Part shown: positions 1 through 7,008 of the stretch, piece after piece
Numbering within the stretch: position 1 is the first letter of the stretch
How the letters are laid out: the number at the start of each line of letters is the position of its first letter
NCBI GenBank assembly: GCA_024645155.1
Contig: JAHEGF010000054.1
Span: forward strand, 1-11,330
Reading direction: 5' to 3'
DNA length: 11,330 nucleotides
DNA from: Phyllobacteriaceae bacterium
GTDB lineage: Bacteria; Pseudomonadota; Alphaproteobacteria; Rhizobiales; Rhizobiaceae
Program-made: the position numbers and the translations under genes
Notes under the pieces: generated by a model
Told to the model about the DNA's origin: nothing
Database searches by the model: none
What the model saw: only the letters and a program-made list of their open reading frames with translations

Positions 1-432
1 GCTGAAATTCCGGTTTCCTGCATTCGGGCCGGGCAGTGGCACGACCGCCGAGCCGAAATATAACCGCGTCGTGGTTTGGCCATCCGCCGTTGCCGAAACG
101 GCCATGAACCAGGAACGGGTGCGCCCCGTCATGTCGCACATCAGCAATTGACTTTCGGCTCTTTGCTCGACCGTCCATGCGGCAAAGGCACCAGCCTGCC
201 CCTCGGCCACCTGACGTGCCTGACGGTCTGTCGACGGCCTTTGTACCGCAAGTTTCAGAACAATCCGTTCCAGTTTGAACAGCCATGTGGTGTAAAACGC
301 CGCAACGAAGTCCGTAAAATCGACCAATCCGTCGATATTGGCGGCATAGCAGTCCGTGTAGCAGCCGGGCTTGCCGCGATAGAAGTTGATCAGGGCATTT
401 TCCGGCGGGATTGTCGTGAAAATAGGTTGCAA
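1..432 (-). CDS. Uncharacterised protein, C-terminal part missing at the window edge
   Basis: I do not recognise a named family. The reverse strand reads open for about 144 codons to the left edge, with protein-like composition. It has an aromatic and cysteine-rich early segment (NFYRGKPGCYTDCYAANIDG), a hydrophobic helix-like stretch (FYTTWLFKLERIVLKLAVQ), then QLLMCDMTGRTRSWFMAV and YFGSAVVP. I have a general impression of similar hypothetical proteins in Proteobacteria but cannot name a domain. No signal peptide or clear membrane span is visible. The start is inferred. A TGA at 493-495 closes the frame upstream, and no ATG occurs before deep inside the conserved-looking part. A TTG at 432-430 is preceded by GGAAG (445-441) at 8-nt spacing, so I chose it. 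The gene is divergent from the cyclase at 698. The opposite-strand reading frame over 76-579 is its shadow. Confidence 0.6.
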   Translation of the reverse strand, partial: MQPIFTTIPPENALINFYRGKPGCYTDCYAANIDGLVDFTDFVAAFYTTWLFKLERIVLKLAVQRPSTDRQARQVAEGQAGAFAAWTVEQRAESQLLMCDMTGRTRSWFMAVSATADGQTTTRLYFGSAVVPLPGPNAGNRNFS

Positions 433-575
433 GGAATTTGCTTCCGGCTGTGTCGGCGGCAGTATCGCGCCCGCCGTCGAGCTTATTACGGGTCAACCCG
501 TTTGGCCAACGACGCTGATCGAAATGCGATGGATGCCGGTAGCCGCACCCGGTGCACTGTCTCCGATACCGGCCG

Positions 576-590
576 GTAATTGCCAATTAC
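576..590. promoter_or_regulatory. 15-bp perfect palindrome, candidate operator
   Basis: GTAATTG (576-582), one central C, then CAATTAC (584-590) form a perfect dyad. It lies in the divergent spacer between the uncharacterised leftward gene and the cyclase, and overlaps the proposed -35 of the cyclase promoter. This geometry fits a repressor or autoregulator site. The binding protein is unknown and no regulator gene is adjacent. Confidence 0.35.
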
Positions 591-610
591 GCCCACTCAA
601 CCGATATATG
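581..610 (+). promoter_or_regulatory. Candidate sigma70-type promoter for the cyclase gene
   Basis: TTGCCA (581-586) and TATATG (605-610) are separated by 18 nt. They would start transcription near 617, giving a leader of about 80 nt before the ATG at 698. The match is by eye only. The -35 overlaps the palindrome at 576-590. Confidence 0.3.
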
Positions 611-697
611 AAAAGGCGAGCCCCGTTGACCGGTCCACCGGGGCGCTTGCAACAATTGCCGCGACGGGCCGCATCCGAAAACAAAGGTCTCTCAATC

Positions 698-1912
698 ATG
701 AATATGCCTTTCGAAAAGCTTCGGGACATATCCGATTGGCTGATATTGTCTGCGCTGGTCGACCGCTCCATTGAAGAAACAATCACATCCTTTGCCGACA
801 AAATGCTTGATGCGGGTCTGCCGGTTCACAGGATCAACTGCTCGACCTTTCAACGGCACCAGATAATGGGTGCGGTGGATACCACCTGGGAGAAAAGCAG
901 CGGTCAATGCACGATGGAATTCGTCTCCAAGTCGGAACTCGCCCAGCCAAGTGTCATTACCAGACCCGTTGGAGCGATTGCCCGAAGCTCGTCCAATTTC
1001 GCGCGACACAAGCTCTCCGACCCGAATGAGCGGGCGAAGTTCGAGCTTCTGGAAAACCTGCACGCTCGGGGATATTCCGACTATCTGATACTGAAGCAGT
1101 CTTATGGACGGCAATACGACTGGATGGATGCCAGTACGGAATCCGAGGGTGTATATGGCACTTTTGCAACGATGCGCGAAGGCGGCTTTTCAGATACGGA
1201 GATCGAGGCCATCAAAACGCTTTGGCGCCCATATTCGCTGTTCCTGAAATCCACTATCGAGCGCATGCTTTCGGCGAAACTTCTTGAGGCCTATGTCGGC
1301 CATCTGCCGGCGCGGAATATCCTGGACGGGATGATCGAGCGCGGCGATGGAAACCGGGTAAATTGTGCACTCTGGTACAGCGACCTCCGGGGATCGACCA
1401 GGCTTTCCACACAGTTGCCGGGCGACGAATATCTCGAACTATTGAATACCTACTTCGATTGCACCGCCGGCTCCGTGATGAAACATGGCGGGGATGTCCT
1501 GAAACTTATCGGCGATGCGGTGATGGCTATCTTTCCGTTCGATCGCGGTGACGCATCGCAGGCCTGTTCGTCCGCATTGGCGGCTGCACACGATTCCCTG
1601 ACACGGGCCATGAAACTGCAAAAGGAAGGCCAGTCGAGAGCAGCGACGGATCTCTATTTCGGTATTGGCCTTCATGTAGGCGAGGTTACGCTTGGCAATG
1701 TCGGCACACCCGAGCGCCTTGATATGACGGTGACCGGGCCATCGGCAAACCAGGTCACGCGCCTCGAGGCTCTTACCAAACCTCTTGCGCTCTCGGTGCT
1801 GGCCTCGCCGCAATTCTTCAAGGCACATCCCGACGGTCTCGTATCGATTGGCGCATACCCGGTGCCCGATCTTGGCGGGATGACCGAGATATATTCCTTG
1901 GTAAAAAAGTAG
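698..1912 (+). CDS. Class III adenylate/guanylate cyclase
   Basis: Makes a cyclic nucleotide, most likely cAMP, from the triphosphate. The 404-residue protein has an N-terminal region (about 1-200) without membrane spans or signal peptide, resembling the soluble N-terminal part of many rhizobial cyclases. The catalytic domain spans about 220-404. Metal-binding Asp229 lies in YSDLRGST and Asp273 in LIGDAVMAIF. Lys269 precedes the second Asp. TVTGPSAN carries Thr344 at the substrate-selecting position (class IIIb-like), followed by Asn351 and Arg355 for the transition state. All expected catalytic residues are therefore present. The open frame extends upstream to 386, but I chose ATG 698 because AAAGG (683-687) sits 10 nt ahead and homology-like sequence begins there; ATG 704 is possible. 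It is transcribed alone and converges on the phosphodiesterase gene. ATP versus GTP specificity is inferred. Confidence 0.9.
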   Translation: MNMPFEKLRDISDWLILSALVDRSIEETITSFADKMLDAGLPVHRINCSTFQRHQIMGAVDTTWEKSSGQCTMEFVSKSELAQPSVITRPVGAIARSSSNFARHKLSDPNERAKFELLENLHARGYSDYLILKQSYGRQYDWMDASTESEGVYGTFATMREGGFSDTEIEAIKTLWRPYSLFLKSTIERMLSAKLLEAYVGHLPARNILDGMIERGDGNRVNCALWYSDLRGSTRLSTQLPGDEYLELLNTYFDCTAGSVMKHGGDVLKLIGDAVMAIFPFDRGDASQACSSALAAAHDSLTRAMKLQKEGQSRAATDLYFGIGLHVGEVTLGNVGTPERLDMTVTGPSANQVTRLEALTKPLALSVLASPQFFKAHPDGLVSIGAYPVPDLGGMTEIYSLVKK

Positions 1913-1933
1913 CTTCCCAGGCTTCTGTTGGTC

Positions 1934-1968
1934 ACTGACTGCCGGCTCAGGAGATCCCGCAGTTCAGT
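1934..1968. other. Stem-loop between convergent genes, possible transcript end
   Basis: ACTGACTGC (1934-1942) pairs with GCAGTTCAGT (1959-1968), leaving one bulged T and a 16-nt loop. It fills the 55-bp gap between the cyclase stop and the phosphodiesterase stop, which it overlaps. Neither side has a T-run, so it is not a classical intrinsic terminator. It could mark a 3' end for both genes. Confidence 0.3.
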
Positions 1969-2684
1969 TACGGTCCAGTCTTGTGGTTGTGGCGTAAACG
2001 GTCAAATGCCTCGATTTCGTCGATGTTGACGAAATCCATCTCAAGGTCCAGCGCTTCCTGAAAACGCGGCAGGTCCTGACGGTCGGTGTAATACATGACT
2101 TCCAGCCCTGCCTCCTGACACTCTACAATTTTCCGCGTATCAAAATCGAAATCATGAAATTCGACGATGGAAGCCTGGTGCTGGCCGATCGCCGATTGGA
2201 CGCTTCCCGCAGCGATCCACAGGATCATTCGCCTGATACCGGGCGCATGCAGGAACATCTGTTCGCGCATTGCCGGGTCGAACGAGAACGTGAAACAGCG
2301 GTCTTCGATACCAAGGTCGCGTACCAGTTGGCCGACCGCAGCACAGTCAGCCTGCTTGATCTCGAGATAGAACCCAGCCTCGTCCATGAAAGCCGAAAGA
2401 TATTCATCCAGGCGCGGGACACGCTCGTTTGCAAATCGTTCGTCAAACCAGCTGCCGGCATCAAGCCGATCAATCTGCGAACTGGTTAGCTCCGATATCC
2501 TGCCGGTGCCATTGGTTGTCCGGTCGACTGTTTCGTCATGCATAACGTACAGGACTCCATCGGCGGACTGGCGAATGTCGAGTTCGATGATCGAACCGCC
2601 CAGCGCCAGTGCTGTCCTGGCAGACGAGAATGTGTTTTCCGGCGCATTTAGCCGGGCGCCGCGGTGGCATACGATACGGGTCAA
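1968..2684 (-). CDS. Glycerophosphodiester phosphodiesterase (UgpQ/GlpQ family)
   Basis: Hydrolyses glycerophosphodiesters from phospholipid turnover to glycerol-3-phosphate and an alcohol. At 238 residues it has the size of the cytoplasmic bacterial GDPD type, and no signal peptide is visible. Family residues are present in order: His7-Arg8-Gly9, Glu16-Asn17, the metal ligands Glu34 and Asp36 in IIELDIR, the second catalytic His49 in VMHDETVDRTTNG, Glu108 and Lys110 in YLEIKQ, and a C-terminal YYTDR/FVNID segment. The start codon is TTG (2684-2682), with AAGGG (2697-2693) 8 nt upstream. No in-frame ATG lies nearer the conserved HRG, which leaves little room for another start. It is divergent from carB across a 330-bp spacer and convergent with the cyclase, so probably monocistronic. 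No ugp transporter genes are nearby, so the physiological substrate is open. Confidence 0.92.
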   Translation of the reverse strand: MTRIVCHRGARLNAPENTFSSARTALALGGSIIELDIRQSADGVLYVMHDETVDRTTNGTGRISELTSSQIDRLDAGSWFDERFANERVPRLDEYLSAFMDEAGFYLEIKQADCAAVGQLVRDLGIEDRCFTFSFDPAMREQMFLHAPGIRRMILWIAAGSVQSAIGQHQASIVEFHDFDFDTRKIVECQEAGLEVMYYTDRQDLPRFQEALDLEMDFVNIDEIEAFDRLRHNHKTGP

Positions 2685-2706
2685 GAATCAATCCCTTGTT
2701 GGCACT

Positions 2707-2735
2707 GCGATATTTGACCGGGCAAAATAGATCAA
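2707..2735 (-). promoter_or_regulatory. Candidate promoter for the glycerophosphodiesterase gene
   Basis: On the reverse strand TTGATC (2735-2730) and TATCGC (2712-2707) are 17 nt apart. Transcription would begin near 2700, about 16 nt before the TTG start codon, leaving room for the AAGGG ribosome site. Judged by eye. The -10 is only a fair match. Confidence 0.35.
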
Positions 2736-2741
2736 CCGGAC

Positions 2742-2776
2742 GAAACTGGATCATTTCGCCTCGGGAATCCAGTTTC
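2742..2776. repeat. 10-bp perfect inverted repeat in the GDPD-carB spacer
   Basis: GAAACTGGAT (2742-2751) and ATCCAGTTTC (2767-2776) are exact reverse complements around a 15-nt loop. The left arm can alternatively pair with the loop (CGAAA 2741-2745 with TTTCG 2754-2758). There is no T-run on either strand, so a terminator is unlikely. The element lies just upstream of the proposed GDPD promoter and about 240 nt before carB. It could be an operator or a stem in a carB leader. Confidence 0.45.
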
Positions 2777-2889
2777 AATGGAGCCAAACAGGATGCGGGA
2801 TCAACGGTATTCCAGCCTCGGCGGCGTGTTTCCAAAAAAAGCTGTGGCGAAGCGGGCAAGTGCCGGACTTTCTCGCAACTAAGCGGTTT

Positions 2890-2909
2890 TTGACCCTTTC
2901 GCCGGTCAA
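2890..2909. promoter_or_regulatory. TTGACC-N8-GGTCAA dyad upstream of carB, candidate operator
   Basis: TTGACC (2890-2895) and GGTCAA (2904-2909) form a perfect 6-bp dyad with an 8-nt spacer, just ahead of TATAAG (2920-2925). Another TTGACC occurs at 2714-2719 in the same spacer. The position near the likely carB promoter suggests a regulatory protein site. TTGACC also resembles a -35 element, so part of the match may reflect promoter sequence. Confidence 0.3.
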
Positions 2910-3014
2910 GTGTTTTGCCTATAAGCCCCGCTTAGCCTGAACGAGAATTCTGTTGCGTTGCCTGGCGGCCTGCCTGCCGGGTGTTTTCGCGCAAACAGCC
3001 AGTGGAAGTCCGCA

Positions 3015-6000
3015 ATGCCCAAACGCACCGATATCAAATCCATTCTCGTTATCGGAGCGGGGCCGATCGTGATCGGTCAGGCCTGCGAGTTCGATTATTC
3101 CGGAACCCAGGCCTGCAAGGCGCTGAAGGCTGAGGGCTACCGGGTTATCCTGGTCAATTCGAACCCGGCGACGATCATGACCGATCCGGAATTGGCCGAC
3201 GCAACCTATGTCGAACCGATCACGCCGGAAGTTGTCGCCAAGATCATCGCCAAGGAGCGGCCCGACGCGCTGCTTCCGACCATGGGCGGGCAGACAGCGC
3301 TCAATACGGCGCTGTCATTGCGCCGCATGGGAATTCTGGAGCGCTATAATGTCGAAATGATCGGTGCAAATGCCGATGCCATCGACAAGGCCGAAGACCG
3401 TGCGCTGTTCCGCGAAGCCATGGCCAGGATCGGCCTTGAAACGCCGAAATCCTTGCTGGCCAATGCTACCGAGATCAAGGAAGCCGACCGCAAGGCTCAT
3501 GAAGAGGAGCGCGCGGCAATCAAGTCCAGGTTTTCCGGAGATGAGCTCGATGCCGAGCTCGACGCCCTGGAAAACCGCTGGAACCTTGGTGAAGGTGACC
3601 GCAAACAGCGCTACATGCGCCACGCGATGGCGATTGCCGCCCGCGCGCTTGACGAGATCGGCGTGCCTGCAATCATCCGACCATCCTTCACACTGGGTGG
3701 CACGGGCGGCGGAATTGCCTACAATGACGAAGAGTTCAATGCGATCGTCCATTCCGGCCTTGACGCGTCGCCAACCACGGAAGTTCTGATTGAGGAATCC
3801 GTGCTCGGCTGGAAGGAATACGAGATGGAGGTTGTCCGCGACAAGGCGGACAACTGCATCATCATCTGCTCGATCGAAAATGTCGATCCGATGGGTGTGC
3901 ATACGGGTGATTCCATTACGGTGGCGCCGGCGCTGACGCTGACCGACAAGGAATACCAGATCATGCGCAACGCCTCGATTGCGGTGCTGCGCGAGATCGG
4001 TGTGGAAACCGGCGGGTCGAACGTGCAGTTTGCCGTCAATCCCGATACCGGCCGTCTCGTTGTTATCGAGATGAACCCGCGCGTGTCGCGCTCGTCGGCG
4101 CTGGCGTCAAAAGCGACCGGTTTCCCGATTGCCAAGGTCGCGGCAAGGCTGGCGGTCGGATACACGCTCGACGAACTGGAAAACGACATCACCGGTGGTG
4201 CTACACCGGCCTCATTCGAACCGTCGATCGACTATGTCGTCACGAAAATCCCCCGCTTTGCCTTCGAAAAGTTTCCCGGTTCGCAAGCGGTATTGACCAC
4301 AGCCATGAAATCCGTCGGCGAGGTGATGGCGATCGGGCGGACATTTGCCGAGTCGCTACAAAAGGCGTTGCGCGGGCTTGAAACCGGGCTGACCGGGTTG
4401 GACGAAATCGAGATCCCGGGTCTTGGCCTGGGCGACGACAACAACGCGATCCGTGCCGCCCTGGCGACACCGACGCCAGACCGGCTGCGCATGGTGGCGC
4501 AGGCAATACGCATCGGCGTGCCGCTCGACAAAGTACATCAGTGTTGCCACATCGATCCGTGGTTTCTCGACCAGGTTGCTGCAATTATCGCCACCGAGGC
4601 GCGGGTGCGTGAACATGGACTACCCGAGGATGCCGGCAATTTGCGCATGCTCAAGGCGATGGGATTTTCCGATGCACGGCTCGGAACACTGGCGGGGTCG
4701 TCTGAAGAAGCGGTGGCAAAGCAACGTGTGCAGGCAGGAGTTCACCCGGTCTACAAGCGCATCGACACCTGTGCTGCGGAATTTGCCTCACCGACAGCCT
4801 ACATGTACTCGACCTACGAGATGCCGTTTGACGGCAAGGTGCGCAGCGAGGCGCAAGTGTCTGAGCGCGACAAGGTCGTCATTCTCGGCGGTGGCCCGAA
4901 CCGGATCGGCCAGGGAATTGAGTTCGACTACTGCTGCTGCCATGCCGCCTTTGCCTTGCGCGACGCGGGTTTTGAGGCAATCATGGTCAATTGTAACCCG
5001 GAAACGGTGTCGACGGATTATGACACCTCGGACCGGCTCTATTTCGAACCGCTGACAGTAGAGGACGTTCTGGAAATTCTTGCCGCGGAGCAGGAAAAAG
5101 GCAAGCTGAAGGGCGTCATCGTGCAGTTTGGCGGGCAGACGCCGCTGAAACTCGCGGGCGCACTGGAACAGGCCGGCATTCCGATCCTCGGCACGTCGCC
5201 GGACGCCATTGATCTTGCCGAAGATCGTGACCGGTTTCAGAAATTGCTGCACAAACTCAAGCTACGCCAGCCGAAGAACGGCATTGCCTATTCGGTTGAA
5301 CAGTCACGGGTAATCGCTGCCGAACTTGGCTATCCGCTGGTGGTGCGGCCGTCCTATGTGCTGGGCGGCCGGGCCATGCAGATCATCCGCGACGACAAAT
5401 CGCTTTCCCGGTATCTTCTCAACACCGTACCAGAACTGGTGCCCGAGGAAATCAAGGCGCGCTATCCCAACGACCAGACCGGACAGGTCAACACGCTGCT
5501 CGGCAAGAACCCGCTGCTTTTTGACACTTATCTGACAGACGCCACCGAAGTCGATGTCGACTGCCTGTGCGACGGCACAGATGTCTATGTCAGCGGCATC
5601 ATGGAGCATATCGAGGAAGCGGGCATTCATTCCGGCGACAGTGCGTGTTCGCTTCCGGTCCACACATTGACTGCCGAAATTACTTCTGAGCTGAAAATCC
5701 AGACTGAAGCCATGGCGCGGGCGCTCAATGTTGGCGGTTTGATGAATGTCCAATATGCCATCAAGGATGGTGACATCTACGTTCTCGAGGTCAATCCGAG
5801 GGCTAGCCGTACCGTGCCTTTTGTCGCCAAGGCAATTGGACTGCCGATCGCCAAGATCGCTGCACGCATCATGGCTGGCGAGACCCTGGATGATGCCTGC
5901 AACCACTATGGCGGGCAGCGCGATCCGCTTGATCTTGGCCATATTGCGATCAAGGAAGCGGTGTTCCCGTTTGCCCGTTTCCCCGGTGTTGATACCCTGC

Positions 6001-6500
6001 TTGGACCGGAAATGCGCTCGACCGGCGAGGTAATGGGGATCGACAGCAGCTATGCGCTGGCCTTTGCCAAGTCGCAGCTTGGCGCCGGTGTCGATCTGCC
6101 GCGCAACGGTGCAGTATTCGTATCGGTCAGAGACGCCGACAAGCAAAAGGTCCTGGCGGCGGCAAAGGGTCTGGCCGGGTGCGGATTTTCACTGATTGCG
6201 ACCGGTGGCACGCAACGGTTCCTGACCGAAAACGGCCTTTCTTGCGAGCGCATCAACAAGGTTCAGGAGGGAAGGCCGCATATTGAAGACGCCATCCGGA
6301 ACCGCCAGGTACAGCTTGTAATCAATACGACTAACGGCGAGAAATCGATTTCGGATTCGAAGTCGCTGCGCCGGGCAGCCCTGATGCAGAAAGTGCCATA
6401 TTACACGACGATTGCGGGCGCTACTGCGGCTGCCGATGCCATCGCCGCGCTCAAGGCCGGAAATCTGGAAGTACGGCCACTGCAGGATTATTTCAGGTAG
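3015..6500 (+). CDS. carB: Carbamoyl-phosphate synthase large subunit
   Basis: Makes carbamoyl phosphate from bicarbonate, two ATP and ammonia delivered by the small subunit CarA, for arginine and pyrimidine synthesis. The 1161 residues show the expected duplicated plan. The carboxyphosphate half (about 1-465) opens with VIGAGPIVIGQACEFDYSG. A linker/oligomerisation domain follows (about 480-615). The carbamoyl-phosphate half (about 616-1025) opens with ILGGGPNRIGQGIEFDYC. A C-terminal MGS-like allosteric domain (about 1030-1161) has IATGGT and NTTNGEKSISDS at the nucleotide-effector site. Ligand motifs IEMNPRVSRSSALASKATGFP and its second-half counterpart LEVNPRASRTVPFVAKAIGLP are intact. 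It is longer than the 1073-residue E. coli enzyme, largely through a charged segment at about 150-210. ATG 3015 was chosen over the open frame back to 2958 because GGAAG (3004-3008) lies 6 nt upstream and MPKRTD is the usual N-terminus. carA is not in the window. Confidence 0.98.
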   Translation: MPKRTDIKSILVIGAGPIVIGQACEFDYSGTQACKALKAEGYRVILVNSNPATIMTDPELADATYVEPITPEVVAKIIAKERPDALLPTMGGQTALNTALSLRRMGILERYNVEMIGANADAIDKAEDRALFREAMARIGLETPKSLLANATEIKEADRKAHEEERAAIKSRFSGDELDAELDALENRWNLGEGDRKQRYMRHAMAIAARALDEIGVPAIIRPSFTLGGTGGGIAYNDEEFNAIVHSGLDASPTTEVLIEESVLGWKEYEMEVVRDKADNCIIICSIENVDPMGVHTGDSITVAPALTLTDKEYQIMRNASIAVLREIGVETGGSNVQFAVNPDTGRLVVIEMNPRVSRSSALASKATGFPIAKVAARLAVGYTLDELENDITGGATPASFEPSIDYVVTKIPRFAFEKFPGSQAVLTTAMKSVGEVMAIGRTFAESLQKALRGLETGLTGLDEIEIPGLGLGDDNNAIRAALATPTPDRLRMVAQAIRIGVPLDKVHQCCHIDPWFLDQVAAIIATEARVREHGLPEDAGNLRMLKAMGFSDARLGTLAGSSEEAVAKQRVQAGVHPVYKRIDTCAAEFASPTAYMYSTYEMPFDGKVRSEAQVSERDKVVILGGGPNRIGQGIEFDYCCCHAAFALRDAGFEAIMVNCNPETVSTDYDTSDRLYFEPLTVEDVLEILAAEQEKGKLKGVIVQFGGQTPLKLAGALEQAGIPILGTSPDAIDLAEDRDRFQKLLHKLKLRQPKNGIAYSVEQSRVIAAELGYPLVVRPSYVLGGRAMQIIRDDKSLSRYLLNTVPELVPEEIKARYPNDQTGQVNTLLGKNPLLFDTYLTDATEVDVDCLCDGTDVYVSGIMEHIEEAGIHSGDSACSLPVHTLTAEITSELKIQTEAMARALNVGGLMNVQYAIKDGDIYVLEVNPRASRTVPFVAKAIGLPIAKIAARIMAGETLDDACNHYGGQRDPLDLGHIAIKEAVFPFARFPGVDTLLGPEMRSTGEVMGIDSSYALAFAKSQLGAGVDLPRNGAVFVSVRDADKQKVLAAAKGLAGCGFSLIATGGTQRFLTENGLSCERINKVQEGRPHIEDAIRNRQVQLVINTTNGEKSISDSKSLRRAALMQKVPYYTTIAGATAAADAIAALKAGNLEVRPLQDYFR

Positions 6501-6564
6501 ACCGGATCGACCCATTTGGCATTTACCGGCTCTCGGATCGTTCAATGGATACGCTGCCCTAACG

Positions 6565-6601
6565 GTTCGCGGGCTATGCCAATGACCGGCCCTGCGCGAA
6601 C
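6565..6601. repeat. Inverted repeat between carB and the cspA promoter
   Basis: GTTCGCG (6565-6571) and CGCGAAC (6595-6601) are exact complements around 23 nt. The stem can extend with GGC against GCC, leaving a 3-nt bulge. It begins 64 nt after the carB stop and ends 3 nt before the cspA -35 candidate. No T-run follows. It may end the carB transcript by a Rho-dependent or processing route, or act as an operator for cspA. Confidence 0.35.
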
Positions 6602-6604
6602 ATC

Positions 6605-6633
6605 TTGCGCAAATCCGGGTTTCATCTTAAATT
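6605..6633 (+). promoter_or_regulatory. Candidate promoter for cspA
   Basis: TTGCGC (6605-6610) and TAAATT (6628-6633) are separated by 17 nt. The predicted start near 6640 gives a leader of about 137 nt, in keeping with the long 5' leaders known for cold-shock csp genes. TTGCGCAA at the -35 is itself palindromic. Confidence 0.45.
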
Positions 6634-6639
6634 ATCGTC

Positions 6640-6776
6640 ATCGAGATTTGGCCGCCGACACTTTGCCGCGCTGAAATATGCCTGCTGACGTCTTCTTCCA
6701 AACCGTCGATCCAACCGATCCCGCTGCCGCAAGCAACGGATCAAACGTCAGATGTGGAACATAAGGAATTAATGCA
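6640..6776 (+). promoter_or_regulatory. Structured 5' leader of cspA
   Basis: CTGACGT (6685-6691) can pair with ACGTCAG (6745-6751), closing a 53-nt segment that ends 11 nt before the AAGGAA ribosome site (6763-6768). Inside it GGATC (6738-6742) can pair with either of two GATCC copies (6708-6712 or 6717-6721), so alternative folds are possible. Known csp leaders act as temperature-sensitive RNA. That this one does is inference from position and pairing. Confidence 0.35.
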
Positions 6777-6989
6777 ATGGCATCAGGCACCGTTAAATGG
6801 TTTAACGGAACCAAAGGGTACGGATTTATTCAGCCCGATGAAGGTGGGAATGACGTTTTCGTTCATATTTCTGCCGTAGAGCGCGCTGGTTTGCGCGGTC
6901 TCAATGATGGCCAGAAGGTCAATTACGAACTGGTTCAGGACCAGCGCTCCGGCAAATATGCCGCTGACAACCTGACAGTTGCAGACTAA
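6777..6989 (+). CDS. cspA: Cold-shock protein, CspA family
   Basis: A 70-residue single cold-shock domain that binds single-stranded RNA and DNA in the cytoplasm and melts RNA secondary structure. It begins MASGTVKWFNGTKGYGFIQP, with Trp8 and Phe9 in the first strand, the RNP1 motif KGYGFI at 13-18 and RNP2 VFVHIS at 27-32. Its length equals the family norm, and it ends in a typical SGKYAADNLTV segment. The start is well supported: AAGGAA (6763-6768) is 8 nt upstream of the ATG. An out-of-frame ATG at 6772 lies between them. It is preceded by its own promoter candidate and a structured leader, and followed by an intrinsic terminator, so it is a single-gene unit. Rhizobia carry several csp paralogues, so whether this one is cold-induced cannot be told from sequence; the symbol denotes the family. 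Confidence 0.96.
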   Translation: MASGTVKWFNGTKGYGFIQPDEGGNDVFVHISAVERAGLRGLNDGQKVNYELVQDQRSGKYAADNLTVAD

Positions 6990-7008
6990 AAGACTATCGA
7001 TGCGTGAA

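Larger units (their letters stand above)
2685..3014. other. 330-bp divergent intergenic region between GDPD and carB
   Basis: No credible gene is seen; the short frames here lack family-like sequence or convincing ribosome sites. It contains the GDPD promoter candidate, the 10-bp inverted repeat at 2742-2776, a run of seven A near 2834, and the TTGACC/GGTCAA dyad at 2890-2909. TATAAG at 2920-2925 could be a -10 for carB, but no good -35 stands at proper distance: TTGACC at 2890 is 24 nt away. A long carB leader is possible. Confidence 0.5.

Noticed and set aside
76..579. 167-codon open frame on the + strand
   Set aside because: It lies opposite the leftward gene at 1-432, whose frame gives the more protein-like sequence; the + strand product is Arg- and Cys-rich with no family resemblance.
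386..697. Upstream extension of the cyclase frame
   Set aside because: The extension overlaps the divergent gene and the promoter region, and the ATG at 698 has a proper ribosome site.
493..801. 102-codon leftward frame upstream of the first gene
   Set aside because: It overlaps the start of the cyclase antisense and its sequence resembles no family; only its last part could matter if the first gene were broken by the TGA.
2609..2893. 94-codon + strand frame in the GDPD-carB spacer
   Set aside because: Starts inside the GDPD gene in antisense, lacks a ribosome site, and has Arg/Ser-rich composition typical of a shadow frame.
2890..2925. TTGACC with TATAAG as a carB promoter
   Set aside because: The spacing is 24 nt, too long for a sigma70-type promoter, so I did not call it.
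5304..6146. 280-codon leftward frame inside carB
   Set aside because: Entirely antisense to a conserved part of carB; long antisense frames are expected in GC-rich coding DNA.
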